A stretch of DNA of 64,000 bases from Devosia sp. RR2S18 (GTDB taxonomy: Bacteria > Pseudomonadota > Alphaproteobacteria > Rhizobiales > Devosiaceae): assembly GCF_030177755.1 (NCBI RefSeq), contig NZ_CP126539.1, positions 2,318,001-2,382,000 on the forward strand, given 5' to 3'. Numbering within the stretch: the first letter of the stretch is position 1; every line of letters begins with the position of its first letter. The notes below the pieces were generated by a model. It made no database searches. It saw nothing but the letters and a program-made list of their open reading frames with translations, and had not been told where the DNA came from. This document shows, piece by piece, positions 17,122 through 25,244 of this stretch. The translations under genes were made by a program, and so were the position numbers.

Positions 17122-17886
17122 ATGAGCCAACCTAACATTGTTCTGCATGTCGCCGACGTCCACAAACGCTTTGGAGGACTGCACGCCCTCGCTGACGTGG
17201 ATCTGCAGATCGAAGAAGGAAAGACTCACGCGATCATTGGCCCTAATGGCGCCGGCAAGTCGACCCTGCTTAACGTCATCATCGGCAAGCTTGCCCCAAC
17301 GAGCGGACAGGTCGTTTTCGACGGGACTGTGCTGACAGGGCGCAAGCCGCACGAGATCAATCAGCTAGGCATCGCCCGCGTGTTCCAGACCCCGGAGATC
17401 TTTCCTGACCTGAGCGTTCTGCACAATGTGATGATACCAGCACTCGCCAAGCGCGACGGGGCTTTCAAGCTCAGCATGCTCCGTTCACTCGAGAGCGAAA
17501 CATCGGTTCGGGCCGAAGCCGAACATATGCTCGAGGACGTCGGCATGCTTGGACGACGCGAGTCTCCAGCGGGAAGCCTTAGCCGCGGCGACAAGCGGCG
17601 GATGGAATTGGCAATGTGCCTGATCCAGCGTCCGCGCCTCCTACTACTCGACGAGCCTACCGCGGGAATGAGCCGGCACGACACCAACACGACGATCGAC
17701 CTCCTCCAGAAGATTAAGAGCCGCGGGACAACCAAGGTGATCATCGAACACGACATGCATGTGGTGTTCTCCCTGGCGGACAAGATTTCGGTTCTAGCTC
17801 AAGGCCGCATTATTGCCGAGGGCACGCCCGACCAGGTGCGTGGCAATCCCAAAGTGCAGGAAGCCTATCTCGGAGGAGCACATTGA
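17122..17886 (+). CDS. livG: HAAT-family ABC transporter ATPase (LivG-type)
   Basis: A 254-residue ATP-binding subunit with Walker A GPNGAGKST (about residue 40), a Q-loop, a signature region reading LSRGDKRRMELAM, Walker B LLLLDEPTAG and switch histidine in IIEHDMH. The signature LSRGDKRR departs from the canonical LSGGQ, as in many LivG-type subunits. AGGAG sits 7 nt before the ATG. Its stop overlaps the start of the next ATPase gene. It couples ATP hydrolysis to uptake. Confidence 0.92.
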   Translation: MSQPNIVLHVADVHKRFGGLHALADVDLQIEEGKTHAIIGPNGAGKSTLLNVIIGKLAPTSGQVVFDGTVLTGRKPHEINQLGIARVFQTPEIFPDLSVLHNVMIPALAKRDGAFKLSMLRSLESETSVRAEAEHMLEDVGMLGRRESPAGSLSRGDKRRMELAMCLIQRPRLLLLDEPTAGMSRHDTNTTIDLLQKIKSRGTTKVIIEHDMHVVFSLADKISVLAQGRIIAEGTPDQVRGNPKVQEAYLGGAH

Positions 17887-18656
17887 TGAGCGCCCTGACC
17901 ATGGAGAACACTATCCTGTCAAATAGCCACGCCGTCAGCGCAGATCCTGCCCCACCCTATTTCAGTATCCAGGACGTCCACGCCTATTATGGCGAGAGCT
18001 ATATTGTTCAGGGTGTCTCGCTTGACATTCGTCAGGGGGAGATCCTGGCGCTGCTTGGCCGCAACGGCGCCGGCAAATCCTCCACCCTCCGCACGATCGC
18101 CCGGCTGGACAAGCCACAGATGCGCGAAGGCGAGATCTGGCTCGACGGTCAACCAATCCATCGCATGAGAAGCTTCGAGGCAGCTCGGGCTGGTATCCAA
18201 CTGGTGCCGGAGGACCGCCGCATCATCGCGGGGTTAACCGTGGAAGAGAACCTCACGCTAGCCAAGGTAGCCCCAGGAGATGGCTGGAGTCTTGAACGGA
18301 TCTACGAGAGCTTTCCGAGGTTGGCGGAGCGACGCAGGCAGGAAGGCGTGACGCTCTCGGGGGGCGAGCAGCAGATGCTGGCCATCGCTCGGGCGCTCGC
18401 TCGCGACCTTAAGCTCCTGCTTCTGGACGAGCCCTACGAAGGCCTAGCACCCGTTATCGTGCAGGAAATCGAACGCATCCTGCACTCCATCAAGTCACTG
18501 GGCATCACCACCATCATCGTTGAGCAGAATGCGGTTGCGGCGCTGAAGCTCGCTGACCGCGCCGTCATCCTCGACACTGGTGAAGTCGCCTTCACAGGCA
18601 CTGCCAAGGAGGTCTTGGACAACGCAGAACTTCGCCACGAATATCTGGCGATCTAG
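17886..18656 (+). CDS. livF: HAAT-family ABC transporter ATPase (LivF-type)
   Basis: A 256-residue second ATPase with Walker A GRNGAGKSS, signature LSGGEQQMLAIARAL, Walker B LLLLDEPYEGLAP and IIVEQNAVAAL around the switch region. The ATG at 17886 overlaps the preceding TGA (TGATG). The first ~28 residues form an extension before the ABC domain. It is the last gene of the transporter operon and converges on pxpA. Confidence 0.92.
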   Translation: MSALTMENTILSNSHAVSADPAPPYFSIQDVHAYYGESYIVQGVSLDIRQGEILALLGRNGAGKSSTLRTIARLDKPQMREGEIWLDGQPIHRMRSFEAARAGIQLVPEDRRIIAGLTVEENLTLAKVAPGDGWSLERIYESFPRLAERRRQEGVTLSGGEQQMLAIARALARDLKLLLLDEPYEGLAPVIVQEIERILHSIKSLGITTIIVEQNAVAALKLADRAVILDTGEVAFTGTAKEVLDNAELRHEYLAI

Positions 18657-18657
18657 C

Positions 18658-18735
18658 TTTCACACCCTGGACCTCAAGGTTCAAAGGCATTCCGCCGATT
18701 CAACCTCTCCCCGCCGAGAGGCCCAGGGTGTGAAA
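18658..18735. terminator. Long inverted repeat between convergent operons
   Basis: TTTCACACCCTGG (18658-18670) and its exact complement CCAGGGTGTGAAA (18723-18735) enclose 52 nt. That spacer contains an inner hairpin, CCTCTC/GAGAGG, at 18704-18721. The outer stem starts two bases after the livF stop and ends 6 nt before the pxpA stop. A bidirectional terminator is the simplest reading. The T runs are short and the loop is large, so this is uncertain. Confidence 0.5.
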
Positions 18736-18741
18736 CGTCGT

Positions 18742-19518
18742 TTAAGCGAGTGGCAGCGGGCTGCCCTCCACCTCAGGAGCGGCTGGTGCGATCTCGATCC
18801 CCTCAGCTTCGAGGGCGCGCCGGATATCCCGTGCGAGATCGACCGCTCCAGGCGTGTCGCCGTGCAGGCAGATGGATCTGGCAGCCGACTGAAGAATGGT
18901 ACCGTCAACGGCAACTATCTCGCCGCGTCTGGCCAGCCGCAAACAGCGGCCAATAACCACCTCAGGTTCATGGATCACTGCACCGTCTGTCGTGCGCGAT
19001 AAAAGCAGTCCTTCAGCCGAATAGGCGCGGTCGGCATACGCCTCACGGATTAGTGGCATCCCCAATGCTTTTGCTGCCCGCACCTGCTCGCTGTTGTCGA
19101 GCGCCATCACCGCCATTCTGCGGTTCATCGTCTGGATGCTGGCATATATGCCAACCGCAAGGGCCAACTCCTCAGCAGTTTGATTGGCCAGTGCGCCGTG
19201 CAGCTTCACGTACTCCAGGGAAACATCGGCTTCCTCGGCGAGGTGGTGGACTAGGAACAGCTGCGAACGAATCTGGCCCAGCAGTTGATCGAGCGGCATC
19301 ACGAGCCGGAAGCGGCCGAAGCGCTCCCGATCGGCATATCCCGGATGAGCACCAGCGCGCACGCCGCGTGCTTTGCAGGTCTTTAGAATACGCCGGATGG
19401 TTGGCGCATCCCCCGCGTGGCCACCACACGCGATGGAGGCGCTCGAAACGACCTCGAGTAGATCATCATCGGCGCCCATGCCTTCGCCTAGATCGGCATT
19501 GAGATCGATCGAGTTCAT
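18742..19518 (-). CDS. pxpA: 5-oxoprolinase subunit A (LamB/YcsF family)
   Basis: A 258-residue LamB/YcsF family protein with the N-terminal DLNADLGEG, IACGGHAGD and RAGAHPGYADRERFGR motifs. PxpA, PxpB and PxpC together hydrolyse 5-oxoproline (pyroglutamate), a toxic by-product of glutamine and glutathione breakdown, to glutamate using ATP. It is the last gene of pxpB-pxpC-pxpA, overlapping pxpC by 4 nt (ATGA). Convergent with the ABC transporter operon. Confidence 0.93.
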   Translation of the reverse strand: MNSIDLNADLGEGMGADDDLLEVVSSASIACGGHAGDAPTIRRILKTCKARGVRAGAHPGYADRERFGRFRLVMPLDQLLGQIRSQLFLVHHLAEEADVSLEYVKLHGALANQTAEELALAVGIYASIQTMNRRMAVMALDNSEQVRAAKALGMPLIREAYADRAYSAEGLLLSRTTDGAVIHEPEVVIGRCLRLARRGEIVAVDGTILQSAARSICLHGDTPGAVDLARDIRRALEAEGIEIAPAAPEVEGSPLPLA

Positions 19519-20414
19519 TTTTGTCCCCGAAGAAGCCGATGCGCATGCTCCACCGACACAGGCGCGAAGGCAACCGCCTGCCCCGGTCGCATCTGGGCAA
19601 AGCGGTCCAGGTCTGCGGTTATCATACTGGCGATCCGCGGGTATCCGCCCGTCGGCTGGTGATCACGCATCAGAACGATAGGCGAGCCGTCTCCCAGGAT
19701 CTGTATGTCTCCCGGGACCACGGCGTCCGAGACCAGCGACAAGCTGGTGGTACTGGCAAAAACACCAGCTTCGTCCTCCAACCTCACGCCCATTCGATCC
19801 AGTCGCCGCGAAATAGCAAAGGCCGCCGAACAGAAACGGTCCCGCACCTCTGCGGGAAAGGCATGCGCGTGGATGCCCCAGATAAAGCGGATGGGCCCTT
19901 CCTCATAGCGGGGGACTGGATGGTCGACATAGTGGTTCTGATCGTTTGCCGTGAGCTCGATCAGGTCCCCGGCCTCTAAGCCGCGACCGTCTAAGCCACC
20001 AAGCCGGACACGCGTGCTGGTGGCGCGGCTGCCCAAAACAGGCTCCAGACCAAACTCACTATTGAACCGCAGATAGCCGTAATTCCCCGAAGCACCGGGA
20101 GTGATCGATAGCACATCGCCGGCGGAGACTGCGGCCGCCGCGGGCCATGCGAGCTTGGAGCCGTTCAGTTTGGCGTTGAAGATACCACCCGCCAGCCCAA
20201 TTCGGCACTTTCCGGATTCGACCACCAGATCAAGTCCAGCAAGGGTGAACTCGATGCCTGCCCCCGAAGCCTTGGCCAGCTTTCCCGCCAGATCGAACGC
20301 TCCACGATCCATCGGCCCTGACGCACTCAGGCCGTGCCGGAGCATGCCGAAGCGCCCCACATCCTGGATTGTAGTGAGGGGGGCAACGCGCTGTAGCCGG
20401 ATCCTGGCCCTCAC
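19515..20414 (-). CDS. pxpC: 5-oxoprolinase subunit C (biotin-dependent carboxyltransferase family)
   Basis: A 299-residue protein of the allophanate-hydrolase subunit 2/KipA family. It opens with QDVGRFGMLRHGLSASGPMDRGAF-type sequence and has MRDHQPTGGYPRIASM near the C-terminus, both family hallmarks. No biotin-carrier or carboxylase module is attached, consistent with PxpC rather than urea carboxylase. It overlaps both neighbours by 4 nt. Confidence 0.92.
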   Translation of the reverse strand: MRARIRLQRVAPLTTIQDVGRFGMLRHGLSASGPMDRGAFDLAGKLAKASGAGIEFTLAGLDLVVESGKCRIGLAGGIFNAKLNGSKLAWPAAAAVSAGDVLSITPGASGNYGYLRFNSEFGLEPVLGSRATSTRVRLGGLDGRGLEAGDLIELTANDQNHYVDHPVPRYEEGPIRFIWGIHAHAFPAEVRDRFCSAAFAISRRLDRMGVRLEDEAGVFASTTSLSLVSDAVVPGDIQILGDGSPIVLMRDHQPTGGYPRIASMITADLDRFAQMRPGQAVAFAPVSVEHAHRLLRGQK

Positions 20415-21082
20415 GGTACGACCTCGAACCGCACCCGGTCGCCGGCTCCCAATCGGGTGGGCGGATCGCTGCGGGCATCGAAGTTCGAGAACTCCGTCCA
20501 GCCGATCACATGCCAGCCTGTCGGCATCTCCGTCGCCGCTATGGCGGTTTGCCCAGCCGCAAACAGCAAGCTCCCCGCCGACACCTTGGCGCGCACGCTG
20601 GAGCGGCGGGGCAGATAGAGGTGTTGCGAGTGCAAGCCAAGATAGACAAACCCCGGTGCAAAGCCGGTCGCCAAGACCTTAAGGTCAGAGGCGTTATGTG
20701 CTGCAGCGAAGTCACTGGGCGTCATGCCCAGGCTGTCCGCCACCTCTTGGAGGTCTGGTCCACCCTCCCCGCCAAAAGTCGCCGGAATGACCCAGTCGGT
20801 TGACGGAGCGGCTTCAGCCCCGCCCAACCTAATCATCCGCAGCCGTAATTCGCCGGCGACCCGCGCAGGATCTGTGCGCAACGGATCGTACCGGAGCAGC
20901 ACCGAGACAAGATTGGGTGCCAGCTCAACGACACCTGGCAGAGGGTCGGCGTCTAACTCCGTCGTCAGCGCAATAGCGGCGGCGTTCGCCTGCTCATCCA
21001 CAACAGTGGCGAACCGCACCAGCAGTGCCGCATCGCCAATGGGCAGCACGGTGGGCGTGGGGAGTTTTGGCCAAGCAATCAC
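20411..21082 (-). CDS. pxpB: 5-oxoprolinase subunit B
   Basis: A 223-residue protein of the allophanate-hydrolase subunit 1/KipI family, with GDAALLVRF near the start, FAPGFVYLG and LPRRSSVRAKVSAGSLLFAAGQTAI towards the C-terminus. It is the first gene of the pxpBCA operon. Its start is the ATG at 21082; upstream lies 100 bp before a possible small acidic protein gene on the same strand. Confidence 0.92.
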   Translation of the reverse strand: MIAWPKLPTPTVLPIGDAALLVRFATVVDEQANAAAIALTTELDADPLPGVVELAPNLVSVLLRYDPLRTDPARVAGELRLRMIRLGGAEAAPSTDWVIPATFGGEGGPDLQEVADSLGMTPSDFAAAHNASDLKVLATGFAPGFVYLGLHSQHLYLPRRSSVRAKVSAGSLLFAAGQTAIAATEMPTGWHVIGWTEFSNFDARSDPPTRLGAGDRVRFEVVP

Positions 21083-21184
21083 ATCGGGCTTCCGGACTGA
21101 ACGAACACCAAACAGTCGTGTCCGACAGTCCGGCTGCGGTCAACTGCAGGAGCAGCAAACCGGCACGCGACAGCGGCTGCCTCC

Positions 21185-21361
21185 TCAGTTCAGCTCTTGG
21201 CCGTCCTGCTCCACCACGGCGTCGAACAAAATCCGAGCCTGCCCTGGCCCGATCGCCTCGATGGCGACCGCCGCGATGGCAGCGAACAGTTCAGCGATTT
21301 CCTGGGGATCGGTGATTTCGGCGTCGTCGTCTTCGGCGTCGGCGTTGATCAGGGTAAACAC
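21185..21361 (-). CDS. Small acidic protein of unknown function
   Basis: A 58-residue possible protein starting at GTG 21361, preceded by GGAG at 9 nt; an ATG at 21379 would add six residues. It is very acidic (ADAEDDDAEITDPQEIAELF) with an Ala/Ile-rich helix and no membrane segment. It precedes pxpB on the same strand by 102 nt and could be cotranscribed. No family was recognised, and the coding call rests on the ribosome site and composition only. Confidence 0.4.
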   Translation of the reverse strand: MFTLINADAEDDDAEITDPQEIAELFAAIAAVAIEAIGPGQARILFDAVVEQDGQELN

Positions 21362-21480
21362 TGTAACGCGCCTCCACATTTGCCAATGACAGGAGTGTGC
21401 TGCGATTCCTGTTACAGAATAAATAATGGAAATGGACGATTGCGTGCCAGCAGACCCGTTGCCTGTTAGGTCAACCAGAC

Positions 21481-21717
21481 TTACTCTTCGCCAGCTTCAA
21501 GGCGCTCGATATAGGCTTCGATGTCCTCGAAGCTCGCGGAAAATGGCTTGGGCGTGTCGCCATAGACGATCTTAAAACTTGCGTCGTCCCGCAACGCGTG
21601 ACCGCCGGCGCCGCCAAGCACCTTGATCTTGTCCGATGTAAGAATCGTCAGCCCGTGCCGTGCCGCAATCCGCTTCATGCGGCGCATGCGCGAAGCTTCG
21701 AATTCCTTGCGGCTCAC
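21481..21717 (-). CDS. Conserved-looking small protein of unknown function
   Basis: A 78-residue basic-to-acidic protein starting at GTG 21717 with AAGGA about 7 nt upstream. It has an Arg/Lys-rich N-terminal helix (RMRRMKRIAARHGL), a central GGAGGHALRDDASFKIV and an acidic C-terminal helix (EDIEAYIERLEAGEE). It lies immediately downstream of the tRNA-Ser gene on the same strand. No family was recognised. No signal or membrane segment is present. Confidence 0.65.
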   Translation of the reverse strand: MSRKEFEASRMRRMKRIAARHGLTILTSDKIKVLGGAGGHALRDDASFKIVYGDTPKPFSASFEDIEAYIERLEAGEE

Positions 21718-21741
21718 CTGAATTTCCTTCCGTGAGGAGAA

Positions 21742-21831
21742 TGGCGGGCAGGGAGGGATTCGAACCCCCGGAAGGCTTGCACCTTCGCCGGTTTTCAAGA
21801 CCGGAGCAATCAACCGCTCTGCCACCTGCCC
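21742..21831 (-). tRNA. tRNA-Ser (anticodon UGA)
   Basis: A 90-nt class II tRNA read on the minus strand. The 7-bp acceptor stem GGGCAGG/CCTGCCC, discriminator G and an encoded CCA are present. The anticodon stem CCGGT/ACCGG encloses TTTGAAA with anticodon TGA, and the long variable arm (CGAAGGTGCAAGCCTTCCG) is typical of tRNA-Ser. The T arm GGGGGTTCGAATCCCTC is intact. Confidence 0.97.
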
Positions 21832-21878
21832 GACGCATGAGCGTTTAGCGGCAGAGCGGGACAGTGTCCAGTGCCGAG

Positions 21879-22850
21879 CTAAGGCAGCAGCACCACAGAT
21901 CCCGTGGTTTGCCGCGCTTCGAGCGCTCGGTGCGCCTCGGCAGCATCCGCCAAGGGGAAAGTCTGGCCGATCTGCACCTTGATTGCGCCATTCGCTATCG
22001 CCTTGAACAGCATGCGCGCGCCCTCCAAAAGGTCTTCTCGCGTGGAGAAATAGGCATTGCCGGTGGGACGGGTCACATACAGCGACCCTTTGCGCGCGAG
22101 CACCGTCACGTCGGGAATGGAAACCACGCCTGATGCGTTGCCGAAGCTCACCATGAGACCACGCGGTCGCAGGCAATCGAGAGATTTTTCGAACGTCGCT
22201 TTGCCTACACCGTCATAGACCACGTCCACGCCCCTGCCCTCGGTCAATTCGCGCACGCGGACGGCGAAATCTTCCGAGTTGTAGTTGATGACGTGGTCAC
22301 AGCCATGCCGCCGCGCGTGGTCGACTTTCTCGTCAGTTCCCGCCGTTCCGATCACCGTCGCTCCCAGCGATTTGGCCCACTGCGTGGCGATCAGGCCGGT
22401 GCCGCCTGCTGCCGCATGCCAAAGGATTGTCTCGCCTTCGGCCAGGGCCCAGGTTTTGAAAAGGAGGTAGTAGGCGGTCAGGCCCTTGAGCATGACGGCG
22501 GCTGCGGTCTGGTCGTCTACACCTTCGGGGATCGGGACGACGCGGTCGGCCGCGGCCAGGCGTTCCGTGGCGTAGGCGCCGATTTGCCCCTGGTAGGCCA
22601 CCCGGTCACCTACCTGCAGATGGGACACGCCCTCCCCAATTGCGGTGACGACACCGGCGCCCTCATTACCCCCGATGAACGGAGTCTGAACGGGATAAAG
22701 CCCTGAGCGCTGATAGGTATCGATGAAATTGAGCCCGATTGCAGACTGCCGAAGCTTCACCTGACCCGGACCCGGAGCGGCAACCTCCTGCTCCTCGAAG
22801 CTCAGGACCTCAGGACCACCGGTTTCACGAACAAAAATTGCTTTAGCCAT
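21879..22850 (-). CDS. Quinone oxidoreductase (zinc-free MDR family)
   Basis: A 323-residue NAD(P)H:quinone oxidoreductase of the QorA/zeta-crystallin type. It has the GQVKLRQSAIGLNFIDTYQRSGLY N-terminal region, GNEGAGVV, the nucleotide-binding HAAAGGTGLIATQWAK (about residues 145-160) and VVYDGVGKATFEKSLDCLRP. The zinc-ligand cysteines of alcohol dehydrogenases are absent. It is transcribed alone upstream of the tRNA-Ser gene. Its likely job is quinone or enone reduction in stress defence. Confidence 0.92.
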   Translation of the reverse strand: MAKAIFVRETGGPEVLSFEEQEVAAPGPGQVKLRQSAIGLNFIDTYQRSGLYPVQTPFIGGNEGAGVVTAIGEGVSHLQVGDRVAYQGQIGAYATERLAAADRVVPIPEGVDDQTAAAVMLKGLTAYYLLFKTWALAEGETILWHAAAGGTGLIATQWAKSLGATVIGTAGTDEKVDHARRHGCDHVINYNSEDFAVRVRELTEGRGVDVVYDGVGKATFEKSLDCLRPRGLMVSFGNASGVVSIPDVTVLARKGSLYVTRPTGNAYFSTREDLLEGARMLFKAIANGAIKVQIGQTFPLADAAEAHRALEARQTTGSVVLLP

Positions 22851-23071
22851 TGATTTGGACTCCGGAACTTCAGGGGGCGGTCATGGGTGGGGACTGTGCT
22901 CGGCCAATCTAAGCAGTGCTGCAGCCGCCGGGAACCCCATCGGAGGTGATTTCACCTGGGCTTGCGGCATTCCGCAGCAGCCTTGCCGTGCCGGACCGCT
23001 GGTAGGGTCGCCTAACCCAATGTAACCTTCCCGTTCGATTTGCTGTAGCGCCAGAAGTGGAGATCAAGCCA

Positions 23072-24235
23072 ATGAGCGTGCACGATGCAGAAGCGGTGGT
23101 AGTCGGCGGCGGGCTTGCCGGTATGGCGGCAGCGATTGCCGTAGCTGCAGCTGGCCTACGGACCCTCCACCTAGCACCGCCCGCCCCAGCGGACCGGCGC
23201 ACTTCGGCGCTGATGATGCCGAGCGTTGACTATCTCCGGACCGCGGGGCTTATTGAAGCTCCGGCCGCTATGGGCCATGCGCTGACGCAGATCCGCATCA
23301 TCGACGCAACCAACCGGCTGATCCGGGCGCCCGAAACACTATTCGACGCCAGGGAGTCGGGGCTCGAAGCGTTCGGATGGAATTTTGCCAACAGCAAGCT
23401 GCTGGAACGGTTCCAGGCCGTTGCCGAGCAGCAGGGTAACCTCGAGCGGCGCAATCTATCGGTTACCGGTCTCTCCCATCGCAGCGATGGCCCCGAATTG
23501 ACCCTCGCGGATGGCACTACCATACGCGCTCCACTGATCGTTGGTGCGGATGGCAAAAAGTCTCTCATTCGCGCTGCGGGCGGCTTTCGCGCGCGGGAGA
23601 ACGGTTTCACCCAGGCCGCCCTGGTATGCGATCTTGACCTTGCCCGCCCGATCGGGGGCACCTCGGTCGAGTTCCATTACCAGCAAGGCCCGTTCACTCT
23701 GGTGCCGGCGGGGGACAATCGCGCGAACCTTGTATGGATTGATGATCGGGCGGTCCTGCAGGAGGCGCAATCGGGTGGCAAGGAGCGCTTGCTGACCATG
23801 CTTGCAGAAAAGTCGCAGCGCCTGTTTGGTCGCGTCGAACTGGCGACCCCGGCCCATGTTTTTCCGCTCAGCACATTGAGCGTCGAGAAGGCTGGCGATC
23901 GTGGGGTGGTGCTTGTTGGCGAAGCCGCCCACGCTTTCCCGCCAATTGGCGCTCAAGGGCTCAATCTAGGTTTGCGAGACGTCGCCGATCTGGCCGATGT
24001 ATTGGCTTGCGTGGACCGCTCCGCTCCTCGATGGGCTGAGCAGGTCAGCCAGTCCTATGCGACACGGCGTGCAGCCGACCTCGCGCGCACGGGCGGCATG
24101 GTCGACACACTTTTCCGCTCGCTACTTTCTGAAATGCTGCCGGCGCAGGCGCTGCGTGCCGGCGGCCTTTGGGCGCTCAAATTGCTGCCACCCTTGCGCA
24201 GGCAGGCCTTCTCAATCGGCATGGGCCTTCGCTAA
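23072..24235 (+). CDS. UbiH/UbiF/COQ6-family FAD-dependent monooxygenase
   Basis: A 387-residue flavoprotein hydroxylase. The FAD motif VVVGGGLAGMAAAIA is near the N-terminus, VGADGKKSLIR is the middle NAD(P)H/FAD motif, and GEAAHAFPPIGAQGLNLGLRD is the family signature at about residue 285. Proteins of this family hydroxylate the ring in ubiquinone synthesis; which position is oxidised cannot be decided here. GGAG upstream supports ATG 23072 over a GTG at 23057. It stands alone and ends in a bidirectional terminator. Confidence 0.9.
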   Translation: MSVHDAEAVVVGGGLAGMAAAIAVAAAGLRTLHLAPPAPADRRTSALMMPSVDYLRTAGLIEAPAAMGHALTQIRIIDATNRLIRAPETLFDARESGLEAFGWNFANSKLLERFQAVAEQQGNLERRNLSVTGLSHRSDGPELTLADGTTIRAPLIVGADGKKSLIRAAGGFRARENGFTQAALVCDLDLARPIGGTSVEFHYQQGPFTLVPAGDNRANLVWIDDRAVLQEAQSGGKERLLTMLAEKSQRLFGRVELATPAHVFPLSTLSVEKAGDRGVVLVGEAAHAFPPIGAQGLNLGLRDVADLADVLACVDRSAPRWAEQVSQSYATRRAADLARTGGMVDTLFRSLLSEMLPAQALRAGGLWALKLLPPLRRQAFSIGMGLR

Positions 24236-24241
24236 AACAAA

Positions 24242-24266
24242 GGGGGTGCGGCTTAGCCGCGCCCCC
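24242..24266. terminator. Bidirectional rho-independent terminator
   Basis: An 11-bp stem with one G-T pair (GGGGGTGCGGC/GCCGCGCCCCC) and a TTA loop between two convergent genes. The minus-strand side runs into TTTGTTTT, so it best serves the IalB gene. It starts 6 nt past the monooxygenase stop codon on the plus strand. Confidence 0.85.
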
Positions 24267-24289
24267 TCATTTGTGGATTTGTTCGGCGC

Positions 24290-25000
24290 TTACTGAGCGG
24301 CAGGGGCCTCAGCCGGCGTTTCGGCAGGGGTCTCAGTGCCTTCTGCACCACCATCCAACTGGCGGCGCAGGTTTTCGGCGCGATCCTGCAGAACCTGCTC
24401 AAGGGCGTTCTCACCCGAGGTTTCCTGCTGGAACTGCTCGAACGTCAGCGACTCTTCGCTGTCATAGGTCGCGGTGAACCCGGCAAGACTGATCTCAATC
24501 GTCAGGTCTTCGTTCTGACGGTTCTTGGCAGTCAGCTTGAGCGTGCTGCCCTTCTTGAGGGAGTTGATATACTGCTCGTTCACGACCAGTTGTGTGGCGC
24601 AGGAGGTCGGGTCGCACAGCATGTAAGGTACGCGGACCGGCTCGGAGCCGTCGATCTGCCAGGTTAGGCCGAAAGGCAGCAGGACGCCGAGCGGAACCGC
24701 GGCAACTGCCAGCAGGCGGCTTTCCTGACCCGGATCATCGCGCAGCAGGAAAGAACCAAGAAACTGGCCGTTCGCCAGGACGACCTGGCGCATGATGCAG
24801 GCCTTCTGACCATCAGGAAGCGGATCGCACACCTTCAGCCAGTTCTGCGATGGCGCCGCTGTACTCGGGGCTGCTGCCGCAGCGGCTGGCGCTTCGGCGG
24901 CGGGAGCCTCTGGAGCGGCTTCCTGCGCGATAGCCGACAAGGGGGACAGCATCATCGCGGCCACTGCGAAACCGGCGACGAGGGGTTTCCTGATGTTCAT
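24290..25000 (-). CDS. Invasion-associated locus B (IalB) family protein
   Basis: A 236-residue exported protein. It has a signal peptide (MNIRKPLVAGFAVAAMML, cleaved after AIAQ), an Ala/Pro-rich linker, then an IalB domain with NWLKVCDPLPDGQKACIM and YMLCDPTSCATQ. These carry four cysteines likely to form two disulfides. The C-terminus is again Pro/Ala/Glu rich. IalB proteins are periplasmic in Hyphomicrobiales; in Bartonella the family is tied to erythrocyte invasion, but its general function is unknown. AAGGA upstream supports ATG 25000. Confidence 0.88.
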   Translation of the reverse strand: MNIRKPLVAGFAVAAMMLSPLSAIAQEAAPEAPAAEAPAAAAAAPSTAAPSQNWLKVCDPLPDGQKACIMRQVVLANGQFLGSFLLRDDPGQESRLLAVAAVPLGVLLPFGLTWQIDGSEPVRVPYMLCDPTSCATQLVVNEQYINSLKKGSTLKLTAKNRQNEDLTIEISLAGFTATYDSEESLTFEQFQQETSGENALEQVLQDRAENLRRQLDGGAEGTETPAETPAEAPAAQ

Positions 25001-25130
25001 AGAGTTTCCTTGGCTTCCTTGGCGGTTTAGCGGCATAGGCCGCCGGCAAATTCGAAGTGCCCTTCAAGGGGTCAAATCGGGCAATAACATGACCGATCAC
25101 CCTTGCCAAAGCGTTAGACAAAACGAGGGC

Positions 25131-25153
25131 GAACGGGCGCAGGGCGCCCGTTC
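25131..25153 (-). terminator. Probable mfd terminator
   Basis: A perfect 10-bp stem GAACGGGCGC/GCGCCCGTTC with an AGG loop, about 90 nt beyond the mfd stop. On the minus strand it is followed by GCCCTCGTTTTG, a weak T tract. Confidence 0.5.
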
Positions 25154-25244
25154 TCTGTGCTGCGGAGGTCAACCGCAACAGCAGAGTAACATCACATTGA
25201 ACGGCAATGAGCCTAGCCCTTCTGTGTAAGGGCAGTCCAGTACC

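Noticed and set aside
22937..22950. AGGTGA-TT-TCACCT inverted repeat upstream of the UbiH-like gene
   Set aside because: Short, loop of two bases and no supporting promoter elements; probably chance.
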